Positions 9,339 to 19,603 of a stretch of DNA of 64,000 nucleotides are shown here, piece after piece. The notes beneath the pieces are model-generated. The model did no database searches. It saw only the letters and a list, made by a program, of their open reading frames with translations, and was not told the DNA's origin. The stretch is from UBA7672 sp963718145 (GTDB lineage: Bacteria; Pseudomonadota; Alphaproteobacteria; Caulobacterales; Hyphomonadaceae): the NCBI GenBank assembly GCA_963718145.1, contig CAVQYJ010000020.1, forward strand, positions 124,001-188,000. Direction: 5' to 3'. Every line of letters begins with the position of its first letter. Position 1 is the first letter of the stretch. Both the position numbers and the translations under genes were made by a program.

Positions 9339-11661
9339 TCAGAAGCGCAGGAAGCGGTTCACCTTGACGATGAACGCGCGGTTCAGCAGGCCGGGGACGC
9401 CGATGGCCGCCTCGCTGTCGCGTTCCTCGTTGTAGACGACGAACAGCTCGCTGCCCGGACGGTACTCCCAGCGCAGGCGGGCGTTGGCGCTCACCGTGTG
9501 CGTGCTCGAGTTGTACTGGACGAGCGCGCTGGCGAACAGCAGCGGCGTCAGCGTGTAGGTGATGCGCGAGCCGACCAGCTTGGTCGTCGAACGACCCGTC
9601 GGCAGGTCGATCCAGTTGAGCGAGACGTTCGGCTCGACCGACAGCTGCGGCGAGACGTTGATGCGCGAGCGGTTGAACGTGACCGCCGTGCGGTCGCCGT
9701 TGTAGAACGAGCCCTGCTCGACCAGCACGTTGCCCGACAGCCGCCGCTGCTGTCCCATCTTGTAGCCGACGCGTCCGGTCGTGAACTCGTAGCCGCCGGC
9801 CGGGACGCGCGCGCCCGGCACGATCGTGAACGGCCGCAGCAGCAGTTCGTAGTCGTCGTTGACGCCGACCTGAAGCGGTCGCTGTTCTGGAACTCGACGG
9901 CGAACTCGCCGTCGGCGATCCGCGTGCTGAGCGCGGCCGGCGCTGTCCTCGATGTAGGTGAACTGCCCGATGGTCGAGAACTTGCGCACCCGCTTGTAGC
10001 TTCGTCGGGCGCGGGCTGAAGCGCAGCTGCGCGTAGTTCTTGCGCATGTCGGCGCGGCGCAGGAAGCCGACTTCGGGGTTGAAGTTCTTGTCGATGGTCA
10101 GGCGTTCGAGCTGGACGCCGTAGCGGTCGCCGCCGTACTCCATCTGCGCGCGGTAGCTCATGTCGTCGCGTCGGTCGAGCCCGTCGGACTGGCTCTTCGC
10201 GCAGGTAGGTGGCGAACGTCAGGTTGCTGAAGAACGCGAACGTGCCGTCGACGCCGTACGACCTGGTTCGAGCCGGGCAGCGTCTGCGCCTTCGAGCGCG
10301 ACGTGGCGAGCACGCCGATGCTGCTCGGCGCAGGATGTCGCGCTTCACGCGCACGACCGAGAAGTTGGTGGCCGGCGTCGCGCGCCGCGGCGGCGTCGTC
10401 GCGCGTCTGCATGTTCGACGAGCCCGAGCTGAGTAGCGGCCGATGCGGCCGGTCAGCGCGGCCGCCGCCGAGGATCGGCACCTCGCGGCTGCCCGCCAGC
10501 CCGATGCGCCGGCTGTAGAACAGCAGCGGCAGATCCGACGTCGCGGCGGACCGCCGCCCGAGAAGCTGTTGTTGCCGAACGTGAACAGCCCCTGGTTCTC
10601 GAGGAAGAAGTCGCGCTTCTCCGGGAAGAACAGGCTGAAGCGCGTGAGGTTCACCTGCTGCTCGTCGGCTTCCACCTGCGCGAAGTCGGTGTTGTAGGTG
10701 AGGTCGGCGGTGAGGTTCTGCGTGATGCTGTACTTCGCGTCGACGCCGACGTCGCCGCTCGGGTCGTTGGCGCGCCGCTGGGCGTCGACGACGTTGTCGG
10801 TCGTGAGATCGGCGATGGCGTACGGCTTGAGCTCGAGCGTGCGCGACAGCGGCGGCGCTTCGAGGCCGACGAGGTTGGCATAGAGCGACGCCGAGAAGTC
10901 GGCGCGGCCGAGCCCGAGCGACGGCGGCAGCTTCGTCAGGTAGGCGATCTCGTTCTTCGACTTGATTGATGCGCCGCGCCTGGAAGCCCCAGTCCTGCAC
11001 GGTGCCCGGCGCGTAGCGAATCGACTTGAACGGCACGGCGGCCTCAATCGTCCAGCCGCCGTCGAAGCGTGCCGGCCGTCGAGGCGTCCACACCGGATTC
11101 CAGTCCGGGTTGAACTGCCGCTCGTTCGTGCTCTGCAGATCGGTGCGGCCGCCGAGCGAGTTGGCCTCGAACAGGATGGCGTTGCGGCGATCGCGGAACG
11201 TGTCGAACGAGAACTCGACCGAGTCGCCCTGGCGGATGTTGTTGCTGTCGCGCCGCATCTCGTTGACGATCGCTGCGTCGGGCTGGCTCTCCCACGCCCG
11301 GAAGCTGACGTAGACGTTGTCGTCGTCGTAGAAGACCCAGACCTCGGTCTTCTCGGTGGCCGGCTGACCGGCCGTTCGGCTCCATCTGGATGAAGCCCGA
11401 CGCGGGATGCACGCGGCTGTAGACGGCTTCGTCGAGCCGTCCGTCGACGCGCATCGGCGTCGTCACCCGCACCGCGCGGACCGTGGCGCGCCCTGGTCGT
11501 CGCGCGAGATGGTGTCGGGCAGCGTCGGCGCTGGCGGGCCGGCAGCCGCCGGCGTAGCGGCCGGCCGGCGGCGGCGGTATCGCCGGTTGCGCGCTGGCCC
11601 TGGCCGCGCCGAACACGAACGTGTCGAACACAAGGATCGAGAGCAGGACGGTCAAGCGCAT
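9339..11661 (-). CDS. Second DUF5916 outer-membrane protein with family-9 CBM-like domain, frameshifted
   Basis: A paralogue of the protein at 2677-4969. ATG 11661 opens a signal peptide, followed after frame breaks by 'VTTPMRVDGRLDEAVYSRVHPA' (CBM9-like entry), 'RQGDSVEFSFDTFRDRRNA', 'GGWTIEAAVPFKSIRY', and the family signature 'NLTRF..FPEKRDFFLENQG' near 10,600-10,650. The barrel-like C-terminus ends in 'VNRFLRF'. I count at least seven frame changes. Function is unknown; outer-membrane location is inferred from the signal peptide and terminal Phe. Confidence 0.8.
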
Positions 11662-11742
11662 CGCCAGAAAGCATTCTGAAGTGGAGGATGTGGTCGCGCG
11701 GGCAACACAGTTGGTGACGGCGCCGCGTCGTCCGCCGTGCGA

Positions 11743-13346
11743 TTATCGCCGATCTGTCATCAGGAGCTGATCGGCGGGGCGCGACTGCCACCGCCTGACG
11801 TGCCGGCGCAGTCGCCGCCACGCCGGCACCACGGTGGTCACGGTCAAACCGATGCCGCCGAGACTGAGGAGGATGACGACGATGTCCCAGAGCGGCCGGC
11901 GGTTGATGAGGAAGGCGAAATCGAGGCTGTGAAGGCCGTTGTACAGCCAGCGATTGAGGCGACTGAGACGCTCCTGTTTCATCACGAGCGCGCCATGAGT
12001 GGGCGCGACATACAACCAGGTCTCCTCGGGATCGCTGAAGCGAACCCGCAGCACCGGCAACGGACTCATACGGTGTCGATCGTAGTAGTAGTCGTCGTAG
12101 TCCGCGAGCCACACCGCATCACGGACCGCCACGCCGGGCCGTGCGTCGGTGGCCGCCGCCTGCGCATCCTGATCGGGAAAGCGATCGAAGACCGTCGGCG
12201 CCGCCGCGTCGAGGCGAACCATCCGATGGTCCAGGGCGAGCGTCGCGGAGTGGAACGCTCGCAGGTCCGGATTGCGGCTCGCGCGTGCCGCGTCCAGTGA
12301 CGGCGGCCGATAGGCCAGCAGGAACACCTGGCCGCGGAACTGCAGCAGCTCGACTTCCCGCGGCGTGAACTCCCGGCCGAGGACGTCGAGCGCTCGGCGC
12401 AGGACCGGCAGCGTCGCCGCGTCGACGCGCAGCGGCCCCCCCATCGCGCCCTGCACCTCCTCGGGCGACGGCGACGTCGACGGCGCCCAGTCCCACGGCG
12501 TGAGCGACAACGCGCCGCTCAGGGCCCAGGTGAACGTGAACAGGCCGAACACCAGCCCGGCGTAGTGATGCCACCACATCAGCCCGGCATAGGGCGAGCG
12601 CGAACGAACGCCCTTCAGCCGGAAGCGCGACGACATCGAGTAACGCCAGATGCCGATGAACAGACCCGAGAGGCACATCACGCAGCCGATGAGCGCGGCG
12701 TAGATGATGCTCCAACGCCACAGACCTGGCTGCAGCCGGAACGGCGTGAAGTAGGTCCAGTGCAGCACCGCGCCGAGATAACCCCAGACACGGCCGCGCT
12801 TCGTCGTCTTCATCACGACTTCGCCGGTGCGATCCGAGACGTAGACCGCGGTCCCGTCCGCGTCGCCGAGGTCGATCTGGTGCAAGGGCAGAAAGCGCGG
12901 CAGGCCGCCGTCGATGGTCCACTGATCGGGCCGGGTCAGGTGCTGGGCGTAGCGCGCGCTCGCCGCGTGCTCCGGGATGAAGCGGCGGACGATGTCGAGC
13001 GCCTGCTCGGCGCTGAGCGGCTGACAGCGCCTCGCCGGAATCGGCGAACACGGTCGTCCATTGTCCGGCGCTGAGCAGCCGATAGACGGGACGTCCGGCC
13101 AGGGAGCCGAGCCGCACGGCGATCGGGGGTGACGCCACTGCGCGCGACGGCGTCCGCGGGCGTCAGGCGCACGGCGTCGAGCGTGAGCGGCGGCAGCCGC
13201 GCCAGCCGCTCCTCCGCCGTCAGGCGTGGCATGCGCTGGTACATCATCACCACGCCCGAGACGAACCAGACGAAGAAGACCATGCAGCCGGCGATGCCGA
13301 GCCAGCGATGGGTGTAGATCAGCGCCGGCCGCCACCCGAAGCGCAT
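11743..13346 (-). CDS. PepSY-associated transmembrane protein, probable ferric-siderophore utilisation partner, frameshifted
   Basis: ATG 13346 starts 'RPALIYTHRWLGIAGCMVFFVWFVSGVVMMY', the first PepSY-associated TM helix. Frame changes near 13,030-13,130 lead into the PepSY-like periplasmic portion ('QALDIVRRFIPEH', 'VYVSDRTGEVVMKTTKRGRVWGYLGAVLHW'). It then has helices at 'IIYAALIGCVMCLSGLFIGI' and 'WWHHYAGLVFGLFTFTWALSG', and a final helix near the C-terminus. It begins 9 bp after the TonB receptor stop, so the two are probably co-transcribed. Such pairs are common in ferric-siderophore or heme uptake, where the PepSY protein is thought to act in reduction or release at the inner membrane. 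Confidence 0.8.
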
Positions 13347-13354
13347 GCCGACAC

Positions 13355-15728
13355 CTAGAAGCGGAGCGTCATCGCCAGTTCAGCCGACCGTGGGTCGCCG
13401 AGCAGCCACTGCGGCTCGGCGTTGTCGTAGTAGGTCGTCGCATACAGCGCGTCGAAGAGATTCCACAGGCGCAGGTCGAGGCTGATGCGCTGGCCAATCC
13501 GCGCGCCGAACACTGGCATCGACGACGGCGAATCCGGGGACGTCGCCGGTGTTGTCGAAGTTCCAGTAGCGGCGGCCGACGGCGCGGATGCCGCCGCGTA
13601 CTTGCCAGTCGCTCGCCACCGTCCATGAGAGCCACAGGTTGGCGGTCTGCTCCGGCGCGTTGGCCGGCCGATTGCCGGCTCGCGAGACGAGGACGCCGCC
13701 GATGCCTCTCGGAGAAATCGTCGTAGCGCGCGCGCAGCAGCGCGATGTTCGCGTCGAGGCTGACCCCGCTCGGCCACGTGACGCCGAGCGTCGCTTCGAC
13801 GCCGCGCGACGACTGCTGATCCGATCTGGATCGAGGTGCCGGGATTGGCCGGGTCGGGTGTCAGGAGCCCCTTCTTCACGATCTGGTAGCCGGCGACGGT
13901 CCACTGCCCGCGCTGACCCCAGAACGCCTGCTTCACGCCCGCTTCGACTTGTCGTCCCGTCGTCGGGTCGAGCAGCAGGCGCGCCGGGCTGTTGCTGATC
14001 ACGTTACCGACCATGTCGGTCGCCGTGGCGAACTGGCCGTAGAACGACAGCGACGGCGTGGCGGCGTAGACGACGCCGCCGCGCCAGCTCGTCGGCGTGA
14101 GCGTCCGCTCCGCCACACGGCTGGTGACCAAATTCGTCCGTTCGACGGCGAAGCGGTCGACGCGCACGCCGCCGACCAGCGACAGCGCCGGCGACAGTCG
14201 CCAGGCGGTCCTCGACGAACACGGCGCTGCGGTGGGTGCCGGTGTCGTACTTCGGGAAGGTCCCGGCCACGTTCAGGAACAGGCCCGGGTTCGGTCGCGT
14301 CGAGATCGACGACGCTGGCGCCGCCGTACGGACTGTTGTTCACGTGCTGAAAGCGGACGACGTTGTAGTCGAGGCCGGCGCTGAAAGCGTGTTCGGCCGC
14401 CCGGCGAGCGACGTCGTGAAGACGGCGTCGGTGCGATTCCCGTACTGCTGCTGGTGATGGAAGATCTCGATGTAGCTCTCGCGGTCGCAGCGTCCTGGTG
14501 GCGGCGTCGAAGGTGTAGTTCTCGACGTTGCGCCAGTGGCGATCGGTCTTCAGAAACTGGACGCCCTGCGGACGCGGGCGTTCGGCGATCGGCCGCCACT
14601 CGAGCGGGCCTGCGTCCAGTTGTCGCGATACCAGATATCGGCGTCGCGAGACGTTGTAGTTGATGTCCCGCAGGTCACTCGTCGACCACGCCGTTGATCG
14701 ATCGGCGTGCCGAAGTACGGTGTTCGGCGCCTGACGCCCGTAGTCCTCCGACAGCGGTGAGCATCAGCGACGGCGACAGCTCGAGGCGAAGCGACGCGGC
14801 GGCGACCGTGCTGTTCGAGTCGCCACGATCGATCCAGCCGTTCGTGCGGTTGTCGCTGACGTCGACGCGATACGAGGTGCGGGAGCCGATCGGGCCCGGT
14901 CGTGTCGATCGGCGCCGCGCCACGTGTTGAACGAACCGCCCGACGAGCCGGGCCGAGTGCTCGCGGCAGAACGGATTCGGCCGCCGCGGCACGACGTTGA
15001 CGGCGCCGCCGATGGCGCCGGTGCCGTAGCATCACCGATGCCGGGCCGCTCAGGACTTCGACGCGCTCGACGGTCCACGGATCGAAGGGGAAGGTGACGG
15101 TGCCGGCGCCGACGAGCAGCTGGTCGCCATCGAACAACTGCATCACCGATCCGACGCCGCCGAAGCCGCGGGCCGCGACGCGAGCCGCCGCCGTTCCCGG
15201 GATCCGCCTGCGGTCGTCACGCCAACCGCGCGGGTTGTCGCGGCGACGAGGGTGACGTCGCCGCGCGTTCGGATCGACTCGCCGCCGAGGATCTGGACGC
15301 TTGCGGGTGTGTCGAGCACGCTCAGCCCGAGGCGCGACCCGGCGTCGCTGACCTGCGTCAGGCCGACCGGAGCGGTTGCCGTGACGTTCACCGCCTCGCG
15401 CAGGCCGGCGACCTGCAACGTCAACGTGACCGAGGCGCCGCCCGCCGTGATCGTCACGTCCTGGCGCGCCGTCGCGAAGCCCGGCGCCTCGACCTGCAGC
15501 GTCGCCCGCTCGCCCGGGACGTTCAGTACTCTGGAACTCGCCGCTTATGCTCGTGCGCGTCGTCCGCGGTGGCGCCGGCGGCGAGACGGTCACCAGGGCA
15601 TTGGCAACCGGGGCGCCCTGCGGGTCGACGACCTGGCCGGACACGGTCGCCTGGGCGAGCACCGGCTCGACCGTGCAGAGCTGTGAGATCAGCGTGGCAG
15701 CAACACAGGAGAGGACGAAACGACGCAT
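13355..15728 (-). CDS. TonB-dependent receptor, siderophore type, with N-terminal carboxypeptidase-regulatory-like domain, frameshifted
   Basis: ATG 15728 starts a signal peptide ('CVAATLISQLCTV'), then 'ATVSGQVVDPQGAPVANALVTV', a regulatory-like beta-sandwich domain. The plug domain follows ('SVLDTPASVQILGGESIRTRGDVTL' with 'RGFGGVGSVMQLFDGDQ'), then a 22-strand-type barrel ending 'ATTYYDNAEPQWLLGDPRSAELAMTLRF'. This ending is typical of FhuA/FpvA-like receptors. At least six frame changes interrupt it. It leads the TonB-PepSY operon and is divergent from a DUF6152/two-component operon, with a palindromic operator 76 bp upstream of its start. Confidence 0.85.
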
Positions 15729-15803
15729 GCCTGAGCATCCTCCTAGGACGCGATGAGAGTGGCCGGATGGTAGCGACGCTGGCCGGCAATTGCATCTGAA
15801 CTT

Positions 15804-15825
15804 TTCCTGACGAAATCGTCAGGAA
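15804..15825. promoter_or_regulatory. CusR/CopR-type palindromic operator candidate
   Basis: A perfect inverted repeat with 10-bp arms TTCCTGACGA and TCGTCAGGAA, separated by AA. It contains TGAC-N6-GTCA, the same geometry as the E. coli CusR copper box (TGACAAAATTGTCA). It lies between the divergent TonB receptor (start 15728) and the DUF6152-regulator-kinase operon (start 15916). The regulator encoded there is CusR-like, so autoregulation plus receptor control is a reasonable inference. Confidence 0.6.
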
Positions 15826-15915
15826 ACACGGCTCGAATCTGCCTCGCCCGCCGGCGTGGCGGACGGCGCATCCACAGCGTATGATTGGGCCCTTGAGTCA
15901 GCGGGCAGGTGCTGT

Positions 15916-16313
15916 ATGACGGTTCGAACGTTCCTCGGTGACTGCGCGTGTGTGTTCGCGCTTGCCGCACTCGCCGGACCGGCGGCGCTCGCGCATCACT
16001 CGCCGGTCGGCGTGTTTCTCACCGAACAGCGCACGGTGGTCGAGGGTGAACTGCTGTCGATCGTCTACCGGAGGCCGCATTCCTATCTCGAGGTCCGTGG
16101 CACCGACGAGCGGCAGCGACTGCGCGTCTGGGCCATCGAATGCGGCGACAGCCAGCAGCATGCGCCAGCTCGTGGAAGCGGGTGGTCTGCATCCCGGGCG
16201 ATCGCGTGATCGTCACCGGCAATCCGTCGCGCGACGACGGCGAGTGGCGTGTGCGCCTGAGGACGCTGGTCCGTCCGGCCAGCGGCTGGCACTGGCAGGA
16301 GGCGGCGCGATGA
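15916..16313 (+). CDS. DUF6152 small exported protein, frameshifted
   Basis: ATG 15916 starts a signal peptide that ends just before 'AHHSPVGVFLTEQRTVVEGELLSIVYRRPHSYL', the start of the DUF6152 fold. A single frame change near 16,160 joins this to 'LHPGDRVIVTGNPSRDDGEWRVRLRTL'. The stop TGA (16311-16313) overlaps the ATG of the response regulator at 16310, indicating translational coupling. DUF6152 proteins often sit in metal or redox contexts in acidobacteria and proteobacteria. An extracytoplasmic ligand- or metal-binding role is inference, helped by the HH pair after the signal peptide. Confidence 0.7.
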
Positions 16314-16998
16314 CCCGCACGGTCCTCATCGTCGAAGACGAGCAGAAAGTCGCCGCGGCGCTGCGCGAAGGGCTCGAGAGCGAAGGCTACGCCGTCGTCG
16401 TCGCGGCGACCGGCGAGGACGCGTTCTTCCGCATCAGCACCGAAACCTTCGACGTCGTCCTGCTCGATCTGACGCTGCCGGGCCGCGACGGGCTCCAGAT
16501 GCTGCGCGCGCTGCGCCGCCGCGATGCCGAGACGCGCGTGCTGATCCTCACGGCGCGCGACACGCTGGACGATCGCGTCGCCGGCCTCGACAGCGGCGCC
16601 GACGACTATCTGGTCAAGCCGTTCGCGTTCGCCGAACTGCTCGCCCGCATCCGCGCGCTCGTGCGGCGCGGCCGCGTCGCCGGGCCGACGCTCGCGCAGG
16701 CCGACCTGCAACTGGACCTGTGGAGCCGCAAGGTCATGCGCGGCGGCCGCGCGATCGAGCTCACGGTGCGCGAGTTCGAGCTGCTCGAGTACCTGCTGCG
16801 GCACGCAGGGCAGGTGGTGTCGCGCGAGACGCTGGCCCGCGAAGTGTGGAAGGAGACGGCGCGGACGCCGACGCTCGACAACGTCATCGACGTGCACATC
16901 GCGCGGCTGCGCCGGAAGGTCGACGACGCGATCGACCGGTCGAGCTGATTCACACGGTGCGCGGCGTCGGCTTCATGGTCCGCGAGGGGGAGCCATGA
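16310..16998 (+). CDS. OmpR-family response regulator, CusR/CopR-like, one frameshift
   Basis: The receiver domain starts 'TVLIVEDEQKVAAALREGL', with phosphoacceptor Asp in 'VVLLDLTLPGRDG', Thr in 'ILTARD' and Lys in 'ADDYLVKPFAFAELLARIR'. A winged-helix Trans_Reg_C domain follows ('LDLWSRKVMRGGRAIELTVREFELLEYLL', 'NVIDVHIARLRRKVDD'). 'KPFAFAELLAR' and 'SRKVxR' match heavy-metal regulators such as CusR. The last 18 residues ('LIHTVRGVGFMVREGEP') are in another frame after one indel near 16,943. The stop overlaps the kinase start (ATGA at 16995). It probably binds the palindrome at 15804. Confidence 0.85.
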
Positions 16999-18471
16999 AG
17001 CGCTGGCTGGCGGCATCGCACGCGTGCGGCGCGCGGCTGACGCTGTGGTACGTCGCGGCGATGCTGCGTGGTGCTCGGCCGTCTACGCCGGCGGCGTGTT
17101 CGCGTTCGTCAGCCGCAGCGTGTCGGCAGCGCTCGACGCAGCGGCTGCGCGGCGACTTCAGGTGGGCGGCGGAGATGGTGGACGCAGCGCCGGACGGCAC
17201 GCTCACCTGGTTCGACGCCGAGCGACTGCAGCGTCGACGAAGACAGCCCGTGGCTGCAGGTGTGGAGCGCCGACGGGCGGCTGCTCTTGCAGACCGCCGT
17301 GCGCCGAGCGGCATCCGCTCGCCGCGAGCGCACGGCGCTGGCGCGCGCAGCCGCGCGGCACGATCGGTCGCGTGTCGACGGCGACGGCGCTGACCGTTCC
17401 GCGTCCTGAGCCGGCGCGGCGCGATCGCCGGCGACAGCCGGTCGTCATCCAGGTGGCGCGGTCCGAAGCGCCGATGCGGCGCGAGCTGCGCGAGCTGGTG
17501 CTCGTCCTGGTGCTCGGCCTGCCGTTCGGCGTCGCGGCGGCCGGCGCTCGGCGGCTACGCGCTGGCGCGCCGCGCGCTGGCGCCGGTCGAGCCGGATGGC
17601 GGAGCGGCGCGCAGTCGATCACCGCCGAACGCCTGAGCGACCGCCTGCCGGTCGACAACCCGGACGACGAGCTGGGACGCCTGGCCGGCGGTGTTCAACG
17701 ACACGCTCGAGCCGGCTGGAGCAGTCGTTCGAGCAGATGCGGCGCTTCACGGCCGACGTGTCGCACGAGCTGCGCACGCCGCTGACGGCGATCCGCACCG
17801 TCGGCGAGGTCGGCGCTGCGCGAGCAGCGCGACGAGCCGACGGCTATCGCGCGATCATCGGCAGCATGCTCGAGGAAGTCGATCGGCTGAAGTCGCTCGT
17901 CGACCGGCTGCTGCTGCTGTCGCGCGCCGGCGCCGGCCGACGAGGTGCAGCTGGAGACGGTGGACCTTGGCGCGCTGGCCGAGGACGTCGTCCAGCAACT
18001 GTCGGTGCTGGCCGAGGAGAAACAGCAGTCGATTGACGTGCGCGCTGACGGACGACGCCGTGCCGGGCCGACCGCGTGATGCTGCGGCAGGCGCTGACCA
18101 ACCTGGTCGACAACGCGATCAAGTACAGCCCCGAGCGGACGACGATTGTCATCGAGAGCGATGTCGACGGCGACACTGTCGTGGCGTCGGTGTCCGACGC
18201 CGGACCGGGTGTCGACGTGTCACTGCGTCCGCGCCTGTTCACGCGTTTCGCGCGTGGTGGCGGGCGCGGCGATGCGCACGGCCACGGCCTCGGGCTGGCG
18301 ATTGCCAAAGCGGCGGCTGACGTCCACCACGGGACGCTGACCTGGGAGTCGCGTCCAGGCGGCGGCAGCGTGTTCCGGCTGGCGGTGCCGCGGGGTGTTG
18401 ATCAAAGCTCCGTCGAGCCGCCTACCGTCGCGGCGCGTGCCGGCAGGCAGCACCATGCGCCTGCCGTCTAA
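16995..18471 (+). CDS. Sensor histidine kinase partner of the CusR-like regulator, frameshifted
   Basis: The N-terminal TM segment ('ARLTLWYVAAML' region) and a periplasmic domain are broken by frame changes. A second TM ('LVLVLVLGLPFGVAAA') precedes a HAMP-like linker ending 'LPVDNPDDELGRLA'. The HisKA box is 'MRRFTADVSHELRTPLTAIR' near 17,740-17,800. HATPase_c motifs are 'LTNLVDNAIKYSPE' (N box), 'SDAGPGV' (G1) and 'GHGLGLAIAKAAA' (G2). The kinase follows its regulator with an ATGA overlap, as in cusRS-type operons. The signal sensed is unknown; the operator and regulator type suggest metal or redox stress. Confidence 0.85.
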
Positions 18472-18562
18472 GTCCGCGCATCGCGACCGGCTGGGCCGTG
18501 CTGACAGACGCGCGGCGCGACAACGAGCCTGCCGGTCCGGTCGCGGCCGGTTAGGATGGGGC

Positions 18563-19101
18563 GTGCCGCATACCCGCTTGCCCGTGGTCGTCGTCCTCGA
18601 CAACGTCCGCAGCCTCTACAACACCGGCTCGTTCTTTCGCACCGCCGACGGCTGCGCGATCGAGAAGCTGGTCCTGTGCGGGATCACACCGCGGCCGGAC
18701 CAGGGTGGCCGGCAGCAGCGGGCGATCGCCAAGACGGCGCTCGGGGCCGAGCTGAGCGTGCCGTGGGAGTACGAGGCCGGAGACAGCACTCGCGGTCGGG
18801 CGGCTGGCCGCGTCCGGCTATCACGTCGCGGCGGTCGAGACGTCGCCGACGCGCTGCAGCTGTACGAATGGACACCGTCGTGGCCGGTCGGCCTGGTCTT
18901 CGGCCATGAGAAGGACGGTGTCGGAGCAGAGTTGCGACGGGTGTCCACACACATGTTCGCATTCCGATGCTCGGCGCCAAGCAGTCGCTGAACGTCGCGA
19001 CGGCGGCCGGCGTCGTGCTCTACGAGCTGTTGCGCCGGAGATGGCTGGCAGCGCGGACCGAGTCACGGTGCGACGGGTTGTCCCCAGAAACGGGGTATTG
19101 A
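18563..19101 (+). CDS. SpoU/TrmH-family RNA 2'-O-methyltransferase, frameshifted
   Basis: A GTG at 18563 starts 'PVVVVLDNVRSLYNTGSFFRTADG', SpoU motif 1 with the conserved Asn and Arg. Motif 2 appears as 'GLVFGHEKDGVG', and motif 3 as 'IPMLGAKQSLNVATAAGVVLYE' after a frame change near 18,955. Another change near 18,795 interrupts the centre. The enzyme would transfer a methyl group from SAM to a ribose 2'-OH in tRNA or rRNA; the target cannot be told. The repaired length of about 178 residues fits the short single-domain TrmH/TrmL type. Confidence 0.8.
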
Positions 19102-19118
19102 CGCGCCTGACGCGGCGA

Positions 19119-19565
19119 ATGAGAATCCTCGCGCAGATGATGGGTCACACGAACGGCGTGGGTCAGCTGGTGGGTGTGGCGGTGGTCCTGGCACTGGCCG
19201 GGTCGGCGTGGGCGACGAGCGCCGCAGTGGCCGGCGCGCAGGCGACACTGCAGGACGGCGTGTACAGCACAGGGCAGGCGGAGCGCGGCGGTCAGAAATT
19301 CAAAGAGGTGTGCGCCGCGTGTCACAACATCGACGAGATGTCCGGCAACCGGTTTCGCAGCAGCTGGGCCGATCAGTCGCTGGGCGACCTCTTCGACTTC
19401 GTGACCAACGCCATGCCGCAGGGCGATCCGGGCAGCTTGACGCCGGCAGAGTACGCGAGCGTCATCGCGTTCTTTCTCAGTCAGAGCGGCTATCCAGCGG
19501 GCTCGACCGATCTGCCGGCCAGCAAGGATGACCTGGCGAAGCTGAAAGTGCTCGCGTCGCCCTAA
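19119..19565 (+). CDS. Exported mono-haem cytochrome c
   Basis: Intact 148-residue frame from ATG 19119. A signal peptide leads into mature 'TLQDGVYSTGQAERGGQKF', then the haem motif CAACH (Cys65, Cys68, His69) and a likely distal Met99 in 'TNAMPQGDPG'. It immediately precedes a PQQ dehydrogenase gene and is the natural candidate for its periplasmic electron acceptor. Class I cytochromes of this size beside quinoproteins recur in acidobacterial genomes. Confidence 0.85.
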   Translation: MRILAQMMGHTNGVGQLVGVAVVLALAGSAWATSAAVAGAQATLQDGVYSTGQAERGGQKFKEVCAACHNIDEMSGNRFRSSWADQSLGDLFDFVTNAMPQGDPGSLTPAEYASVIAFFLSQSGYPAGSTDLPASKDDLAKLKVLASP

Positions 19566-19603
19566 GCGGTGCGCGTCCGGAGAACACGTCACGCGAGGAC
19601 TCA

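Noticed and set aside
9548..13138. Long alternative frames of up to 850 residues overlapping the DUF5916 and PepSY genes
   Set aside because: They are Arg/Ala/Pro-rich shadow frames of very GC-rich DNA; the conserved motifs lie in the frames annotated here.
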